A stretch of 64,000 nt of DNA from Clostridioides difficile_D (lineage in GTDB: Bacteria; Bacillota; Clostridia; Peptostreptococcales; Peptostreptococcaceae): positions 3,472,001-3,536,000 of the forward strand of contig OX244046.1 in NCBI GenBank assembly GCA_945861085.1. Direction: 5' to 3'. Shown here in pieces: positions 9,453 to 19,480 of this stretch (positions are counted from its first letter, which is position 1; every line of letters starts with the position of its first letter). The notes under the pieces are model-generated. The model was not told the origin of the DNA. It made no database searches and saw only the letters and a program-made list of their open reading frames with translations. The position numbers and the translations under genes are program-made.

Positions 9453-10475
9453 TTATAATAATGACAATATCTTATAAGCACTTTCTTCATCTGTTACAAG
9501 AACCATGTTTTTATGCATATTTGATATAGCTAATAATGCTTCTACTTTTTCAGTGCCTGCAAAGATTGCAATAGTTTCTTTTACTTGTTTAACTGTTTCT
9601 AAATCAATTCCAACAGTGTTTAATTTATAAACTATTTCTCCATCTTTGTTGAAATAATATCCAAATGCTTCTCCAACTGCATTTTTAGATAATATCTCAT
9701 CAACCTTATCTTCTGGAAGTTTTCTTCTCTTTGCCATGACATCAGCTCTACCTATGCTAAAAACTAAAATGTCTGTTCTTTTAATATACTCCAAAGTCGT
9801 CTTAATCTCTGGCACTAGGCTAAGAGTTTTCATTGCACTTTCGTCCAACTCATCTGGTATATGTAAAAGTTTGCAATTAGAATGTAACTTCTTACTTATT
9901 GAAGCAACTATACTATTAGATTGCATCTCTACATCAGTTCCCATACTGCCTCTAGCTGGTACTATTGTAGAGTTTGGATATCTCTTATCAGTTTTAATAA
10001 CGTTTGAAAACTCTAACATAGTGCTTCCACCTGTTATTGAAACAATGTCTCCATCTTTTAAAATACTTAAGAAATACTCACATCCATATCTAGTTACATC
10101 TTTTAGTAAACTTCCATTTTCATCACAGCTTCCAGGAACTAGTATTACCTTTTTTATTCCAAGCTTTTCTCTGACTCTATCTTGTAACTTAGACAGTCCC
10201 ATGATGTCACTCATGATGTCCTTAAGTTTGTCTAACAAATCAGAACCTTCTTTAGTGATAGTCATACCAGATACAGCTACATCTATAAGTCCTTGTTCTT
10301 TTAAAAACTCAGTCTCTGACCTGATTATTCTTTCACTAATCTCTAATACATTTGATAAGGTTCTTCTACCTATTGGTTCACTTAAAGATATTTGTCTTAA
10401 AATAGAGTATCTTCTTTCCATAAGTTCAATTGCCTGTGGAATCAATTTTTTTTGAATTTCTAATAAGTTCTTCAT
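9453..10475 (-). CDS. cggR: CggR, central glycolytic genes repressor (SorC family)
   Basis: 340 residues. N-terminal winged helix (about 20-85: LSEPIGRRTLSNVLEISERIIRSE) and a SorC-type sugar-phosphate-binding domain (about 110-340) with PGSCDENGS, ISITGGSTMLEF-like GGST motif, VPARGSMG and SIGRADVMAKR. In Bacillus, CggR represses the gap operon and releases DNA on binding fructose-1,6-bisphosphate; the same order and the operator at 10501-10538 support this here. The regulator family is certain from sequence; the ligand is inferred. First gene of its transcript. Confidence 0.92.
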   Translation of the reverse strand: MKNLLEIQKKLIPQAIELMERRYSILRQISLSEPIGRRTLSNVLEISERIIRSETEFLKEQGLIDVAVSGMTITKEGSDLLDKLKDIMSDIMGLSKLQDRVREKLGIKKVILVPGSCDENGSLLKDVTRYGCEYFLSILKDGDIVSITGGSTMLEFSNVIKTDKRYPNSTIVPARGSMGTDVEMQSNSIVASISKKLHSNCKLLHIPDELDESAMKTLSLVPEIKTTLEYIKRTDILVFSIGRADVMAKRRKLPEDKVDEILSKNAVGEAFGYYFNKDGEIVYKLNTVGIDLETVKQVKETIAIFAGTEKVEALLAISNMHKNMVLVTDEESAYKILSLL

Positions 10476-10500
10476 AACATACTCCTTATTGCTTTCCTTT

Positions 10501-10538
10501 AGGGACTTTTTTCGTCCCTAGTGTTTATTTAAGTCCCA
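10501..10538 (-). promoter_or_regulatory. CggR-type operator
   Basis: On the minus strand two GGGAC half-sites start 19 nt apart (complements at 10533-10537 and 10514-10518); the second also forms a perfect inverted repeat AGGGAC-N7-GTCCCT (10501-10519). This matches the Bacillus layout of repeated CGGGAC-N6-TGTC boxes. It starts about 6-10 nt after the predicted transcription start and ends 26 nt before cggR. Confidence 0.75.
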
Positions 10539-10550
10539 CAAGATATTTTT

Positions 10551-10579
10551 ATTTTATAGGATTTGCGTATAGATTTCAA
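10551..10579 (-). promoter_or_regulatory. Sigma-A promoter of cggR-gap
   Basis: On the minus strand TTGAAA (10574-10579), 17-bp spacer, TAAAAT (10551-10556), each 5/6 to consensus. The start site falls near 10544, immediately before the operator, so a bound repressor would block elongation or clearance. Confidence 0.75.
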
Positions 10580-11206
10580 TAGTTTTTCAAAAACTTTTTT
10601 ATTTTTTTGTTTTGTAGAATATTTCTCCACCATTTTCAAAGTACAGTATTTTTTCTTTTTTATATAAGGCTTTTTACATATATTTTTATATTTTTATTCT
10701 AATAATTTTATCTCTAACTAATTTTATCTCTAGCTAATCTTATTTATATTTAATATTCTTATTTTATTTATACTCTATGTGTTTTTCATTTTGTAATTAT
10801 TAAATTTAATAATAATAGTTTATTTATCCCAGTATTCTTCTTGTTCTAATATTTAATTATTCTTTACAAACTATTATTTAATTATGTTTTCTAGTTTTTT
10901 AGTATTTTCTACTATATTTAATGTTCCCCTATTTTTTAATTCTTTCTAACATTTTAATCTTCTATGGTTTTTTAATATTTTTAGCATTTTAACGCTTTAT
11001 GAATTTTAATGTTATCTAATCTTTTAATCTTCTTTAGTATTTTAATATTTTTTAGTATTTAATGTTCTTTAGTATTTGAATACCTTCTAGCGTTTTAACA
11101 TTTTTCAATATTTTATTATTTTATTTCATAACATTTTTAGCCTAATTCACATTCATCTTTTAACTAGCCTTTTCCCCTTACTATACTGATATTTGTCTTT
11201 TACTTA
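10580..11206. repeat. Long AT-rich gap with degenerate short repeats
   Basis: About 620 bp between rpoN and the cggR promoter. From about 10910 to 11130 the plus strand repeats a degenerate motif of the kind TTTTAATnTTnTTTAGTATT roughly every 14-30 nt (e.g. TTTAGTATTTTAAT, TTTAGTATTTAATG, TTTAGTATTTGAAT). No ORF and no clear terminator for rpoN were found. Confidence 0.5.
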
Positions 11207-12553
11207 TTAGAATTCTTTTCTCTTACTTGAAGATAGGATTCCTAATTCTTCACGATATTTGGCAACTGTTCTTCTTGCGACATTGATTCCTTTTTCTTTT
11301 AGTAACTTAGATATATGGTCATCACTTAAAGGTTTCTTTTTATTTTCGTCTTTTATTGTTTCCTTTATAATTTTTTTTATGCTTGTACTAGATGCCATTT
11401 CATTGTTCTCAGTTTCAATGGCACTACTGAAAAAGTATCTAAATTCATATACGCCAAAAGGTGTTAGCATATATTTACCATTTACACCTCTACTTATAGT
11501 AGATTCATGACATTCTAACTTTTCTGCTATGTCCTTCATTTTTAAAGGCTTTATATATTTTGTCCCTTTTCTCAAGAATTCATCTTGAGCTTTTACTATT
11601 TCTTCTGCAATCTTAAGTACTGTAGTTTTCCTACTTTCTATATTTTTCATAAGTCCTGTTGCTGAATTTAGTCTTTCTTTTATAAATTCTTTTGCACTTT
11701 CATCAGACTGTGAATTTTTTAATATGTCTTTATAATAACTATTGATTCTTATTTGATAAGAATCTTTTTCATTTAAATATACAATAAATTCATCATCAAT
11801 TTTTTCTACTGTTACATCGGGTTGAATGTATACACTTTTTTCTACTGAACAAGTTCTTCCTGGCTTGGGGTCTAATGTCTTAATTATATTTATTAGTTCA
11901 ACGCATTTTTGTAATGACATATTGTACTTTTTACTTATCTCTTTGTATTTATTATTTGCAATTAAATTTAAGTCTTTTGTAACGATTTCCTCTAAAATTT
12001 CATTATATATTCCCAAACTAGCCATTTGTATCATTAGACATTCTGAAAGACTTCTTGCCCCTACTCCACTAGGTTCCAACTGCTGAACACTAATCAAACA
12101 TTTTTCAAAAAGCTCTTCATCTATCTTTAAGGTATCAACAATTACTTTTTCCTCAGTTCTTAAATATCCATCTTCATCTAAACTATCAATTATATACTCA
12201 CAGACTTCCAATTCTTTATCTGTAAGTTTATACAAGCTTATCTGAAATTTTAAATCCTCATATAAATTTGACGAATATTTAACTAAATTTTCTAGATTAA
12301 CTTCATTATCAGGATTATAGCTTATCTCTGTTCTGTCTAAACGTCTTGACCTATCCATGTCTTTTATATATTCTTCCCAATTAATCTCCCCACTTTTCTC
12401 GACTTCAACTAATGGGTTATTCTCTGCTTCTTTTTTAATCTCTTCTTCTAATTCTAACTTACTCATATTTAATATTGATAATGATTGCTTAAGTTGTGTA
12501 GTCATTATTAGCTTCTGAGACTGAGTTAACTCTAGACTATTATTAAAATTCAT
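11207..12553 (-). CDS. rpoN: RNA polymerase sigma-54 factor
   Basis: 448 residues. Directs RNA polymerase to -24/-12 promoters and needs an AAA+ activator. Region I is glutamine/leucine rich (LTQSQKLIMTTQLKQSLSIL), the core-binding middle follows (about 80-250), then the HTH and the C-terminal RpoN box ARRTVAKYREE. ATG at 12553 is chosen because AGAGG lies 8 nt before it; a GTG three codons upstream would overlap the SD. The gene lies just downstream of a catabolic cluster that has two sigma-54 promoters and a sigma-54 activator, though it serves the whole genome. Also called sigL in Gram-positives. Confidence 0.96.
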   Translation of the reverse strand: MNFNNSLELTQSQKLIMTTQLKQSLSILNMSKLELEEEIKKEAENNPLVEVEKSGEINWEEYIKDMDRSRRLDRTEISYNPDNEVNLENLVKYSSNLYEDLKFQISLYKLTDKELEVCEYIIDSLDEDGYLRTEEKVIVDTLKIDEELFEKCLISVQQLEPSGVGARSLSECLMIQMASLGIYNEILEEIVTKDLNLIANNKYKEISKKYNMSLQKCVELINIIKTLDPKPGRTCSVEKSVYIQPDVTVEKIDDEFIVYLNEKDSYQIRINSYYKDILKNSQSDESAKEFIKERLNSATGLMKNIESRKTTVLKIAEEIVKAQDEFLRKGTKYIKPLKMKDIAEKLECHESTISRGVNGKYMLTPFGVYEFRYFFSSAIETENNEMASSTSIKKIIKETIKDENKKKPLSDDHISKLLKEKGINVARRTVAKYREELGILSSSKRKEF

Positions 12554-12594
12554 TCTGCTCACCTCTCAATTTTATTAAACTTATTTTATAAAAG

Positions 12595-12658
12595 AAAAAC
12601 CCTCCTGTATATGTATATTCTATCATTTAAAATATACCTTATGCAAAAGGGTTTTTTT
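12595..12658 (-). terminator. Terminator at the end of the purine cluster
   Basis: On the minus strand AAAACCCT pairs with AGGGTTTT across a 44-nt loop that itself contains GTATAT/ATATAC pairing; a T run follows. It separates the Mo-hydroxylase gene from rpoN. Confidence 0.65.
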
Positions 12659-12704
12659 TATTTACAATTTCATCTATTTTTTTATTTAATATTTCTTTTT
12701 TTTG

Positions 12705-15266
12705 TTACTTTTTTTTACTATATGGAGTATTTTGTAGTGGTAGTTCAGTTCTAAATTCTTTATCAAATACATAATAGGCATTTTGCACTGCTGGTGCAGT
12801 AGGAACTGTACAAATTTCTCCTACACCTTTTGCTCCGTAAGCCAATAAATCTTTGTTCTTTTCAACTATTACAGCTTGTATTTCTGGTATATCTGTAGAC
12901 TTAAATAAACCTAATGTACCAAATTTAGCTGTTGGAACAGAGTTAACTACTGGGTAATCTTCAGTTAAAGCATATCCAAGTCCCATGACTACTCCACCTT
13001 CTATCTGTCCTTCTAAACTGATTGGATTTATAGCTTTTCCAACGTCATGTGCTGCTACTACTTTTTCCAATTTTCCATTTTCATCTAGCATTACAACTTG
13101 TGTTGCGTATCCATAAGCAACATGGCTTACTGGATTTTCTTTATCACAACCCATTTTATCTGTGACACTTGCATATTCTCCGTAAAACTCTTCTCCCTCT
13201 AAATCATGTAAAGTTTTGCCAGAGTCTAAAGCTTCTTTTAATTTATTTGATGCAACTTTAGTAGCTTCTCCTGTAAATACTGTTTGTCTTGAAGCTGTAG
13301 TATTACCAGAATCTGGTGTTAAATGAGTATCTGGAACTTCATGAACTATATTTTCAGGAAGTAAGTTAGTAGTTTCACAAACTACTTGAGTCACGACAGT
13401 ACCAAGACCTTGACCTATACAAGAAGCACTTGTTCTTATATGAACTTTTCCATCTTTTATCACTAGTCTACATCTTCCAACATCAGGTATACCAACTCCA
13501 ACACCACTATTTTTCATTGCACAAGCTATGCCTGCACGTGGATGATTTTCATATTCTTCTCTTACAGCTTCTAGCGTTTCTGCCATTGCTGTTCCTTCAT
13601 CTGCAAATTGACCATTTGGTAAAACTTGCCCAGGTCTTATTGCATTTTTATATCTTATCTCCCAAGGTGATATTCCAACCATTTCAGCAAGTAAATTTAG
13701 ATTACATTCTGTTGCAAAACAACTCTGTGTAACGCCAAAACCTCTAAATGCTCCTCCAGGAGGGTTATTAGTATACACTGCTGTTCCTGTTATATCAATA
13801 TCTTGATAGTTGTATGGTCCAGCTGCATGAGTACACAATCTTTGTAGTACTGGTCCTCCAAGAGAGGCATATGCACCTGTATCAGATATTATTGTTGCTT
13901 TCATACCTGTTAAATATCCATTTTCATCACATGCTGTCGTAAATTCCATTTCTGTGGCATGTCGTTTTGGATGAACAATAATACTTTCTTTTCTTGTTAA
14001 CTGTACTTTTACAAATCTCTTAGTATGGTATGCAAGTAATGCTGCATGATGTTGAACACTCATGTCTTCTTTTCCACCAAAGCCTCCGCCTACCATTTTA
14101 TTTATAACTCTTACTTTCTCATATGGTAACCCTAACATGTCTGCACATTCATGTTGAGTAGCAAATACTCCTTGGTCTGTTGAATAGATTATTACTCCAT
14201 CTTCTTCATAAGGACCAGCTACTGCACATTCAGGCTCTAAAAATGCGTGTTCTGTCGCAGGTGTAGTATATCTCTTAGTTACAACATATTTTGAATTTCT
14301 TATCTTTTCCTCAGCATCTCCTCTTACTAAGTGCTCCTTCACAAGTATATTACCTGTTTCATGTATCTTTGGAGCATCCTCTCTAAGAGCATCTTCTGTA
14401 GTACTTAATGGTGTTAATTCCTCATAATCTATCTTAACTAGCTTTTTTGCTTCCTCTAGCGCTTCTCTAGTTTCTGCTGCTACTAAGACTATTCCATCTC
14501 CTAAGTATCTAGTTATCTCCCCTTCTGGTATTAAAGTGTCCCAATCCTTCTTTAAGTGACCTACTTTTATAGTTCCTGGAATATCTTTAGCTGTTAAAAC
14601 TGCAACAACTCCTGGATAAGCTCTTGCTTCTTCTACATCTATTTTTTTAACTAAAGCTCTAGGATATTTAGCTCTAACTGCTGAACCATAAATCATACCC
14701 TCAATTCTCATATCATCTACATATTCAGAATATCCAAGTGCTTTGCCTACTGCATCAACTCTAGGAAGATTTTCACCTACTAGACCTTTACAGTTTACTT
14801 TTGGTACATCTATATCTTCTCTAAAAATCTTTGCTGCTAAATCTACAGCTTTAATTATTTTTACATACCCTGTACATCTACATATATTACCTTTTAAAGC
14901 TTTCTTTATATCATCTTCAGTAGGATTATTATTAACGTCTATAAGTGCTTTTGAACTAATTACCATACCTGGAATACAAAATCCGCATTGTACAGCTCCT
15001 TGGCTAGCAAAAGAATATGCAAAAACATCTCTTTCTCTCTCTGATAATCCTTCTATAGTTGTTATGTTTTTCCCAGCTAATTTATCAGTTTTAAATACAC
15101 ATGCTTTAGTCGCTTTACCATCTATTATAACCATACATGTTCCACAAGCACCTTCTGAACATCCATTTTTAACTGAAGTTATATTCATATCTTCTCTAAG
15201 GAAGTCTAAAAGTTTTTTGCCTTCTTTTGCAACAACTTTCTTTCCATTTAATATAAATTCTACCAT
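12705..15266 (-). CDS. Selenium-dependent-type xanthine dehydrogenase / molybdenum hydroxylase
   Basis: 853 residues fusing a 2Fe-2S domain (1-150) to the molybdopterin subunit (170-853). Plant-type cluster ligands are C36, C41, C44, C56; the second cluster uses C94, C97, C129, C131 (CGFC and CRC motifs). Mo-domain motifs are GGGFGGKE, PPGGAFRGFG and the C-terminal GAKGVGEICT with the catalytic Glu. No FAD subunit is encoded in the window, unlike three-part xanthine dehydrogenases. Such FAD-less fused enzymes belong to the family linked with labile selenium and purine hydroxylation. There is no in-frame TGA, so it is not a selenoprotein. The start overlaps the hydantoinase stop by 7 nt, implying coupling. 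Substrate (xanthine, hypoxanthine or other purine) is inferred. Confidence 0.88.
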   Translation of the reverse strand: MVEFILNGKKVVAKEGKKLLDFLREDMNITSVKNGCSEGACGTCMVIIDGKATKACVFKTDKLAGKNITTIEGLSERERDVFAYSFASQGAVQCGFCIPGMVISSKALIDVNNNPTEDDIKKALKGNICRCTGYVKIIKAVDLAAKIFREDIDVPKVNCKGLVGENLPRVDAVGKALGYSEYVDDMRIEGMIYGSAVRAKYPRALVKKIDVEEARAYPGVVAVLTAKDIPGTIKVGHLKKDWDTLIPEGEITRYLGDGIVLVAAETREALEEAKKLVKIDYEELTPLSTTEDALREDAPKIHETGNILVKEHLVRGDAEEKIRNSKYVVTKRYTTPATEHAFLEPECAVAGPYEEDGVIIYSTDQGVFATQHECADMLGLPYEKVRVINKMVGGGFGGKEDMSVQHHAALLAYHTKRFVKVQLTRKESIIVHPKRHATEMEFTTACDENGYLTGMKATIISDTGAYASLGGPVLQRLCTHAAGPYNYQDIDITGTAVYTNNPPGGAFRGFGVTQSCFATECNLNLLAEMVGISPWEIRYKNAIRPGQVLPNGQFADEGTAMAETLEAVREEYENHPRAGIACAMKNSGVGVGIPDVGRCRLVIKDGKVHIRTSASCIGQGLGTVVTQVVCETTNLLPENIVHEVPDTHLTPDSGNTTASRQTVFTGEATKVASNKLKEALDSGKTLHDLEGEEFYGEYASVTDKMGCDKENPVSHVAYGYATQVVMLDENGKLEKVVAAHDVGKAINPISLEGQIEGGVVMGLGYALTEDYPVVNSVPTAKFGTLGLFKSTDIPEIQAVIVEKNKDLLAYGAKGVGEICTVPTAPAVQNAYYVFDKEFRTELPLQNTPYSKKK

Positions 15267-16651
15267 TCTCTAGCCCCCTTTGTTAGACGCCTATTTATAT
15301 ATCTCCCACTTGGAGTATTACAGATTAATTCTCCCTCTCTAACTACTTCTTTTCCTCTTAAATAAACATGTTCTATTTGACAATCAACTTCATACCCTTC
15401 ATAAGGTGTATAATCTACATTTTGCAATTGTTTTTTTGATTCTATTTTAGATTTCTTATTTGGATTTAAAACTAATATATCTGCATCACTACCTATTTCT
15501 ATAGTTCCTTTATTAGGATACATTCCAAATAACTTTGCTGCATTAGTTGATGTTACTTCTACCATCTTGTTAATAGATATTTTATTTTTACAGACTCCAT
15601 ATGTGTATAAAAGACTCATCCTATGTTCTACACCTGGAGAACCATTTGGTATCTTACTGAAATCGTTTATTCCAAGTTCCTTCTGTCCCCTATAATTAAA
15701 AGAACAATGGTCTGTTCCTATAGTATCTATTTGATTATTTGAAATTGCATTCCATAATATTTCATTATTTTCTTTATTTCTTAGAGGTGGTGACATTACA
15801 TACTTAGCACTTTCAAATCCATCTAAATCATATAATTCATCATTTAATAGAAGGTATTGAGGACAAGTTTCAACCATTACATCCACACCTCTTTGCTTGG
15901 CTTTTATAACCTCATCCAAGGATTCTTTACAGCTTAGATGAACAACATACACCTTAGAGTTTGCAACTTCAGCTATCTTCATAAGTCTTGAAGTAGCCTC
16001 TGCCTCCAGTATAGCTGGTCTAGTTAATTGATGATATTTTGGAGATAGATTATTTTCTGCCTTTGCCTTATCCACAAGTTCACATATTATGTCCCCATTT
16101 TCACAATGGAATCCAATAATCCCGCCTATCTCTTCTGCTTTTCTCAAAGCTTCAAATATAACACCATCATCAACTTGAAGGCTTCCTTTATATGCCATAT
16201 ACAATTTAAATGAAGATACTCCTTCTTTAACCATATCTTCCATTTCATTACAAACTGAGTCATTCCAGTCTGTTATAGCCATGTGAAAACCATAATCTGA
16301 GTAGGATTTACCCCTAGCTTTTTCATGCCATTCTTCTAATCCTTCTTTTAAAGAACATCCCTTAGCTTGTGTAGCAAAATCCAATATAGTAGTAGTTCCT
16401 CCGACTATAGCAGCTTTTGTTCCTGTCTCAAAGTTATCTGCTGTCTTAGTAACCCCTGTATCTAAGTCAAAATGAGTGTGTGTATCTATACCTCCTGGTA
16501 TAACATAAGAATCACTAACATCGACTATTTCATCATTTTCTTTTGATATATCAATACCTATATCGACTATTTTTTCATCTTCTATTCTTACATCTGCGCA
16601 GTAAGTTTTTTCACTTGTTACTACTTTCCCACCTTTTAAAACAATTCCCAT
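15260..16651 (-). CDS. D-hydantoinase/dihydropyrimidinase-like amidohydrolase
   Basis: 463 residues, cyclic-amidohydrolase TIM barrel. Metal ligands are in GGIDTHTHFDLDTG, the lysine normally carbamylated is in SSFKLYMAYKG, and later metal His residues lie in GFHCENGD, VYVVHLSCK and IGTDHCSFN. The family opens hydantoin or dihydropyrimidine rings. In this gene neighbourhood the relevant relative is HyuA/YgeZ of the anaerobic purine-breakdown cluster, suggesting a ring-opening step on a reduced purine or urate intermediate. Translationally coupled to the Mo-hydroxylase. Confidence 0.88.
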   Translation of the reverse strand: MGIVLKGGKVVTSEKTYCADVRIEDEKIVDIGIDISKENDEIVDVSDSYVIPGGIDTHTHFDLDTGVTKTADNFETGTKAAIVGGTTTILDFATQAKGCSLKEGLEEWHEKARGKSYSDYGFHMAITDWNDSVCNEMEDMVKEGVSSFKLYMAYKGSLQVDDGVIFEALRKAEEIGGIIGFHCENGDIICELVDKAKAENNLSPKYHQLTRPAILEAEATSRLMKIAEVANSKVYVVHLSCKESLDEVIKAKQRGVDVMVETCPQYLLLNDELYDLDGFESAKYVMSPPLRNKENNEILWNAISNNQIDTIGTDHCSFNYRGQKELGINDFSKIPNGSPGVEHRMSLLYTYGVCKNKISINKMVEVTSTNAAKLFGMYPNKGTIEIGSDADILVLNPNKKSKIESKKQLQNVDYTPYEGYEVDCQIEHVYLRGKEVVREGELICNTPSGRYINRRLTKGAREW

Positions 16652-16930
16652 ATAGACTCCACCTTACTTATAACGTATCAATTTATTTTATCTGAAGAAA
16701 TTAACTTAAAGTAATTTGACTATTGCATTTATACACAGTAAATCTATATTTAGATTAAACCAATATCTAATTAAATTAATATTTAGTTAAACTAATGTTT
16801 AGTTAAATCAACGTAATAAAATTATTAACTTCATGTTGTATTATTAAAATATAATACTTGCTTATCTAATATATTTTATTATCCTAATATATCTATTACT
16901 CTAAGTTAATTATTAAATTTCTATATAATA
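16652..16930. repeat. Gap with degenerate 16-20-nt repeats
   Basis: Between the PreA-like gene and the hydantoinase gene. Around 16745-16815 TTAGTTAAACTAATGTT-like units repeat four times with changes. No terminator is evident, so the operon may continue through it. Confidence 0.4.
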
Positions 16931-18040
16931 TTATTCACTTACAGCTCCTACTTGATTGTAGCAGATACTTAAAGCTCCTTTTGGACATCTACTTACACAT
17001 AATCCACATCCAAAACACTTATCTGCATCTATATTTAATTTATCTGTAACTTCTAAGGCTTCATATACACAGCTTGTTACACATTGCTTACATTTGATAC
17101 ACTTATTATCATCTACAACTGGAGCTACTGAATGAGTTCTAAATCCTCTAGCTGCCATTTTCTTATGAGTTAATCCTTTTATTTCATTAACATCAGCATA
17201 TCCATTTTCATCTAAGAATTCATTTAACTCTTTAGCAATTTTTCCATAGATAGAAGGTCCTTTAAGAATTGCTTCTGTACATACTTGAACAGCACTTGCT
17301 CCTGCCATCATCATTTCAGCTACATCTTTTCCACAAGTGATTCCACCAACACCGATTATTGGTATATTTACAACTTGAGAAGCTTCATATATACATCTTA
17401 TTGCTAGAGGTCTTATTGGAGCACCTGATAACCATCCGTATCCAGCTTTACTTCCCATTATAGGGTATCCTGTATTTACATCTATTGCCATACATGGTCC
17501 AAATGAGTTTATCATTACAAGTCCATCTGCACCTGCTTCTTCAACAGCTTTTGCAATAGTTTGAATATCAGTATGAGGACTCATTTTCATAAATACTGGT
17601 ACATCTAAAACGGCTTTTGCAGCTTTTAAGGCATTTACTATTGGTGCAACATCTGTACCTACATAATGAGTAGATAATTCAACTGCATCTGCATAAGGTT
17701 TTACTAAAGGAGCAACTTCAGCTATTTGCTCTGCTGAATATCCCATACTTACTATTACTGGAAGACCTGTTTCTTTTACTTTTTTGTATTCTTCCTCTAT
17801 CCATTGCTCTTTTGGAAGCTCTGACCATAATTCTGTATTTAAGAAACCACTATTAGTTTTTGCCATACATGGTCTTGGTACATCTGCTGGTAATACAGAT
17901 ATAGTTTTTGTACATATAGCTCCTGCTCCACCTTTTGCTGCATCTTGACAGAGAGCACCATCTTTTGCTCCAGGACCTGCTGCTGTCATAATTGGGTTTA
18001 AGAATTCCATTCCATATAAATTAACTTTTAAATTAGCCAT
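16931..18040 (-). CDS. PreA-like dihydropyrimidine dehydrogenase subunit with 2x[4Fe-4S]
   Basis: 369 residues. FMN-binding dihydroorotate-dehydrogenase-type barrel (1-300; MTAAGPGAKDG, FMKMSPHTDI, GVGGITCGKDVAEMMMAGASAVQVCT) followed by a ferredoxin tail with CIKCKQCVTSC and CFGCGLCVSRCPKG. PreA with PreT reduces uracil or thymine; no PreT-like subunit is encoded here, so electrons may come from ferredoxin. In related purine clusters this place is taken by the large flavoprotein YgfK, so this protein may do the reductive ring step. Start ATG at 18040 has a GGGAGA SD. Confidence 0.82.
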   Translation of the reverse strand: MANLKVNLYGMEFLNPIMTAAGPGAKDGALCQDAAKGGAGAICTKTISVLPADVPRPCMAKTNSGFLNTELWSELPKEQWIEEEYKKVKETGLPVIVSMGYSAEQIAEVAPLVKPYADAVELSTHYVGTDVAPIVNALKAAKAVLDVPVFMKMSPHTDIQTIAKAVEEAGADGLVMINSFGPCMAIDVNTGYPIMGSKAGYGWLSGAPIRPLAIRCIYEASQVVNIPIIGVGGITCGKDVAEMMMAGASAVQVCTEAILKGPSIYGKIAKELNEFLDENGYADVNEIKGLTHKKMAARGFRTHSVAPVVDDNKCIKCKQCVTSCVYEALEVTDKLNIDADKCFGCGLCVSRCPKGALSICYNQVGAVSE

Positions 18041-18127
18041 ATTATTATCTCTCCCTTAAATTAAATATTTTTAATATTTAGACTGTATTCTTTTATTTGT
18101 ATTTGTTCTTTATTTACTTTCTCATTT

Positions 18128-19480
18128 TTACTTTGCTTCTTCAACTTTATTATTTTTTTCTTTTTTAGAACCTAGTTCATTGAAGAATATATTTAAAATT
18201 ACTGCTGATAAACTACCTGTTGTTATTCCACTATGGAATATTGTTTGTACCCAAGTTGGAAAATTATGATAGAAATCAGGATTTGTTAGTGGTATCATAG
18301 ACAAACCAACACTAACTGCTACTATAACCCCATTTTTAGTTCCGTCAAATTTTACTTTACTTAAAGTTTTTACTCCTCCAACCATTACCATTCCAAACAT
18401 TGCAAATCCTACGCCTCCAAGAACAGGCTTAGGGATTGCTCCTATTATTGCTGCAAATTTTGGTAAGAAACCAAGTACTAGTAATATGACCCCTGCATAA
18501 ACTGCTATAAATCTTGATTTTATACCTGTAAGACCTACTATTCCTGTATTTTGACCGAATGGAGTTATTGGAAATGAATTGAATATTCCAGATAAAGCTG
18601 TAGATATTCCATCTCCAAATAGACCTCTTTTAATATTTTTACCTGTTACTTCTTTGTCTACCATTTCGTGAATAGCTATCATATTACCAACTGACTCTGT
18701 CATAAGTACTAACATAATTAAACACAATGACAGTATTGCAGATGGTTCAAATCTAGGCATTCCAAATTTTAAAGGTACATTTAAATTAAGCCAACCAACT
18801 CCATTTACTGCACTAAAATCTGCCATTCCAACTGCCATGGAAAGTAGTGTACCAAGTACTATACCTACCAATATAGCTGTACTATTCCAAATTCCTTTTA
18901 AGAATTTAAATGAAAGTAAAGTTATTGCCAATACTGCTAAAGCTAATGCTAATGAGTTTGGTTCAACCGCTTCCAATTTGTTGTCAGTTATCCACTTTAT
19001 CCCAACTGGAAATAGTGAAATACCTATTACCATAACAACTGTTCCAGTAACTACACTAGGGAAAAATCTTATTAGTTTTTCAAATACTGGAGCAAGTAGT
19101 ATACAAAACAATCCAGCTACTATTACGGAGCCAAACACTGTTTGTATTGCAACTTGAGAATCACTATATGATGAGGCTATTGCTGTCATACCTGCCACAG
19201 CGGCAAAACTAGTTCCTTCTATTACTGGTATTTTAGCACCTACAATATTTCCTATACCAACACTTTGTATGAGTGTTCCTATACCTGCCATAAACAAGCA
19301 AGCATTTATTAAAAAAACAATACTAGCATGATCTAGTCGTGCAGCACTTCCTATCATCATAGGAACTGCTACTGCTCCTGCACACATTGCCAAAACGTGC
19401 TGTAGTGAAAATACCCAAGATTTAGATACAGGTAACCTTTCATCTACTGGAGCTATTTTAGGGCTTTTATCTTGAGACAT
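18128..19480 (-). CDS. NCS2 family uracil/xanthine permease
   Basis: 450 residues with 12-14 membrane segments. NCS2 motifs are seen: QHVLAMCAGAVAVPMMIG at the N-terminus, the substrate-site region LVLMTESVGNMIAIHE (central TM8 Glu) and NSFPITPFGQNTGIVGLTGI (TM10 with the N.F...FAQN.G signature), followed by GIKSRF. These proteins import xanthine, urate or uracil with protons. Its position among purine-catabolic enzymes suggests xanthine or urate. Confidence 0.9.
   Translation of the reverse strand: MSQDKSPKIAPVDERLPVSKSWVFSLQHVLAMCAGAVAVPMMIGSAARLDHASIVFLINACLFMAGIGTLIQSVGIGNIVGAKIPVIEGTSFAAVAGMTAIASSYSDSQVAIQTVFGSVIVAGLFCILLAPVFEKLIRFFPSVVTGTVVMVIGISLFPVGIKWITDNKLEAVEPNSLALALAVLAITLLSFKFLKGIWNSTAILVGIVLGTLLSMAVGMADFSAVNGVGWLNLNVPLKFGMPRFEPSAILSLCLIMLVLMTESVGNMIAIHEMVDKEVTGKNIKRGLFGDGISTALSGIFNSFPITPFGQNTGIVGLTGIKSRFIAVYAGVILLVLGFLPKFAAIIGAIPKPVLGGVGFAMFGMVMVGGVKTLSKVKFDGTKNGVIVAVSVGLSMIPLTNPDFYHNFPTWVQTIFHSGITTGSLSAVILNIFFNELGSKKEKNNKVEEAK

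Noticed and set aside
9736..10455. 239-codon plus-strand open frame over cggR
   Set aside because: Shadow of the conserved SorC-type regulator; no family features.
12705..15266. Selenoprotein candidate
   Set aside because: The frame has no internal TGA; selenium dependence in this family is through a labile cofactor, not selenocysteine.
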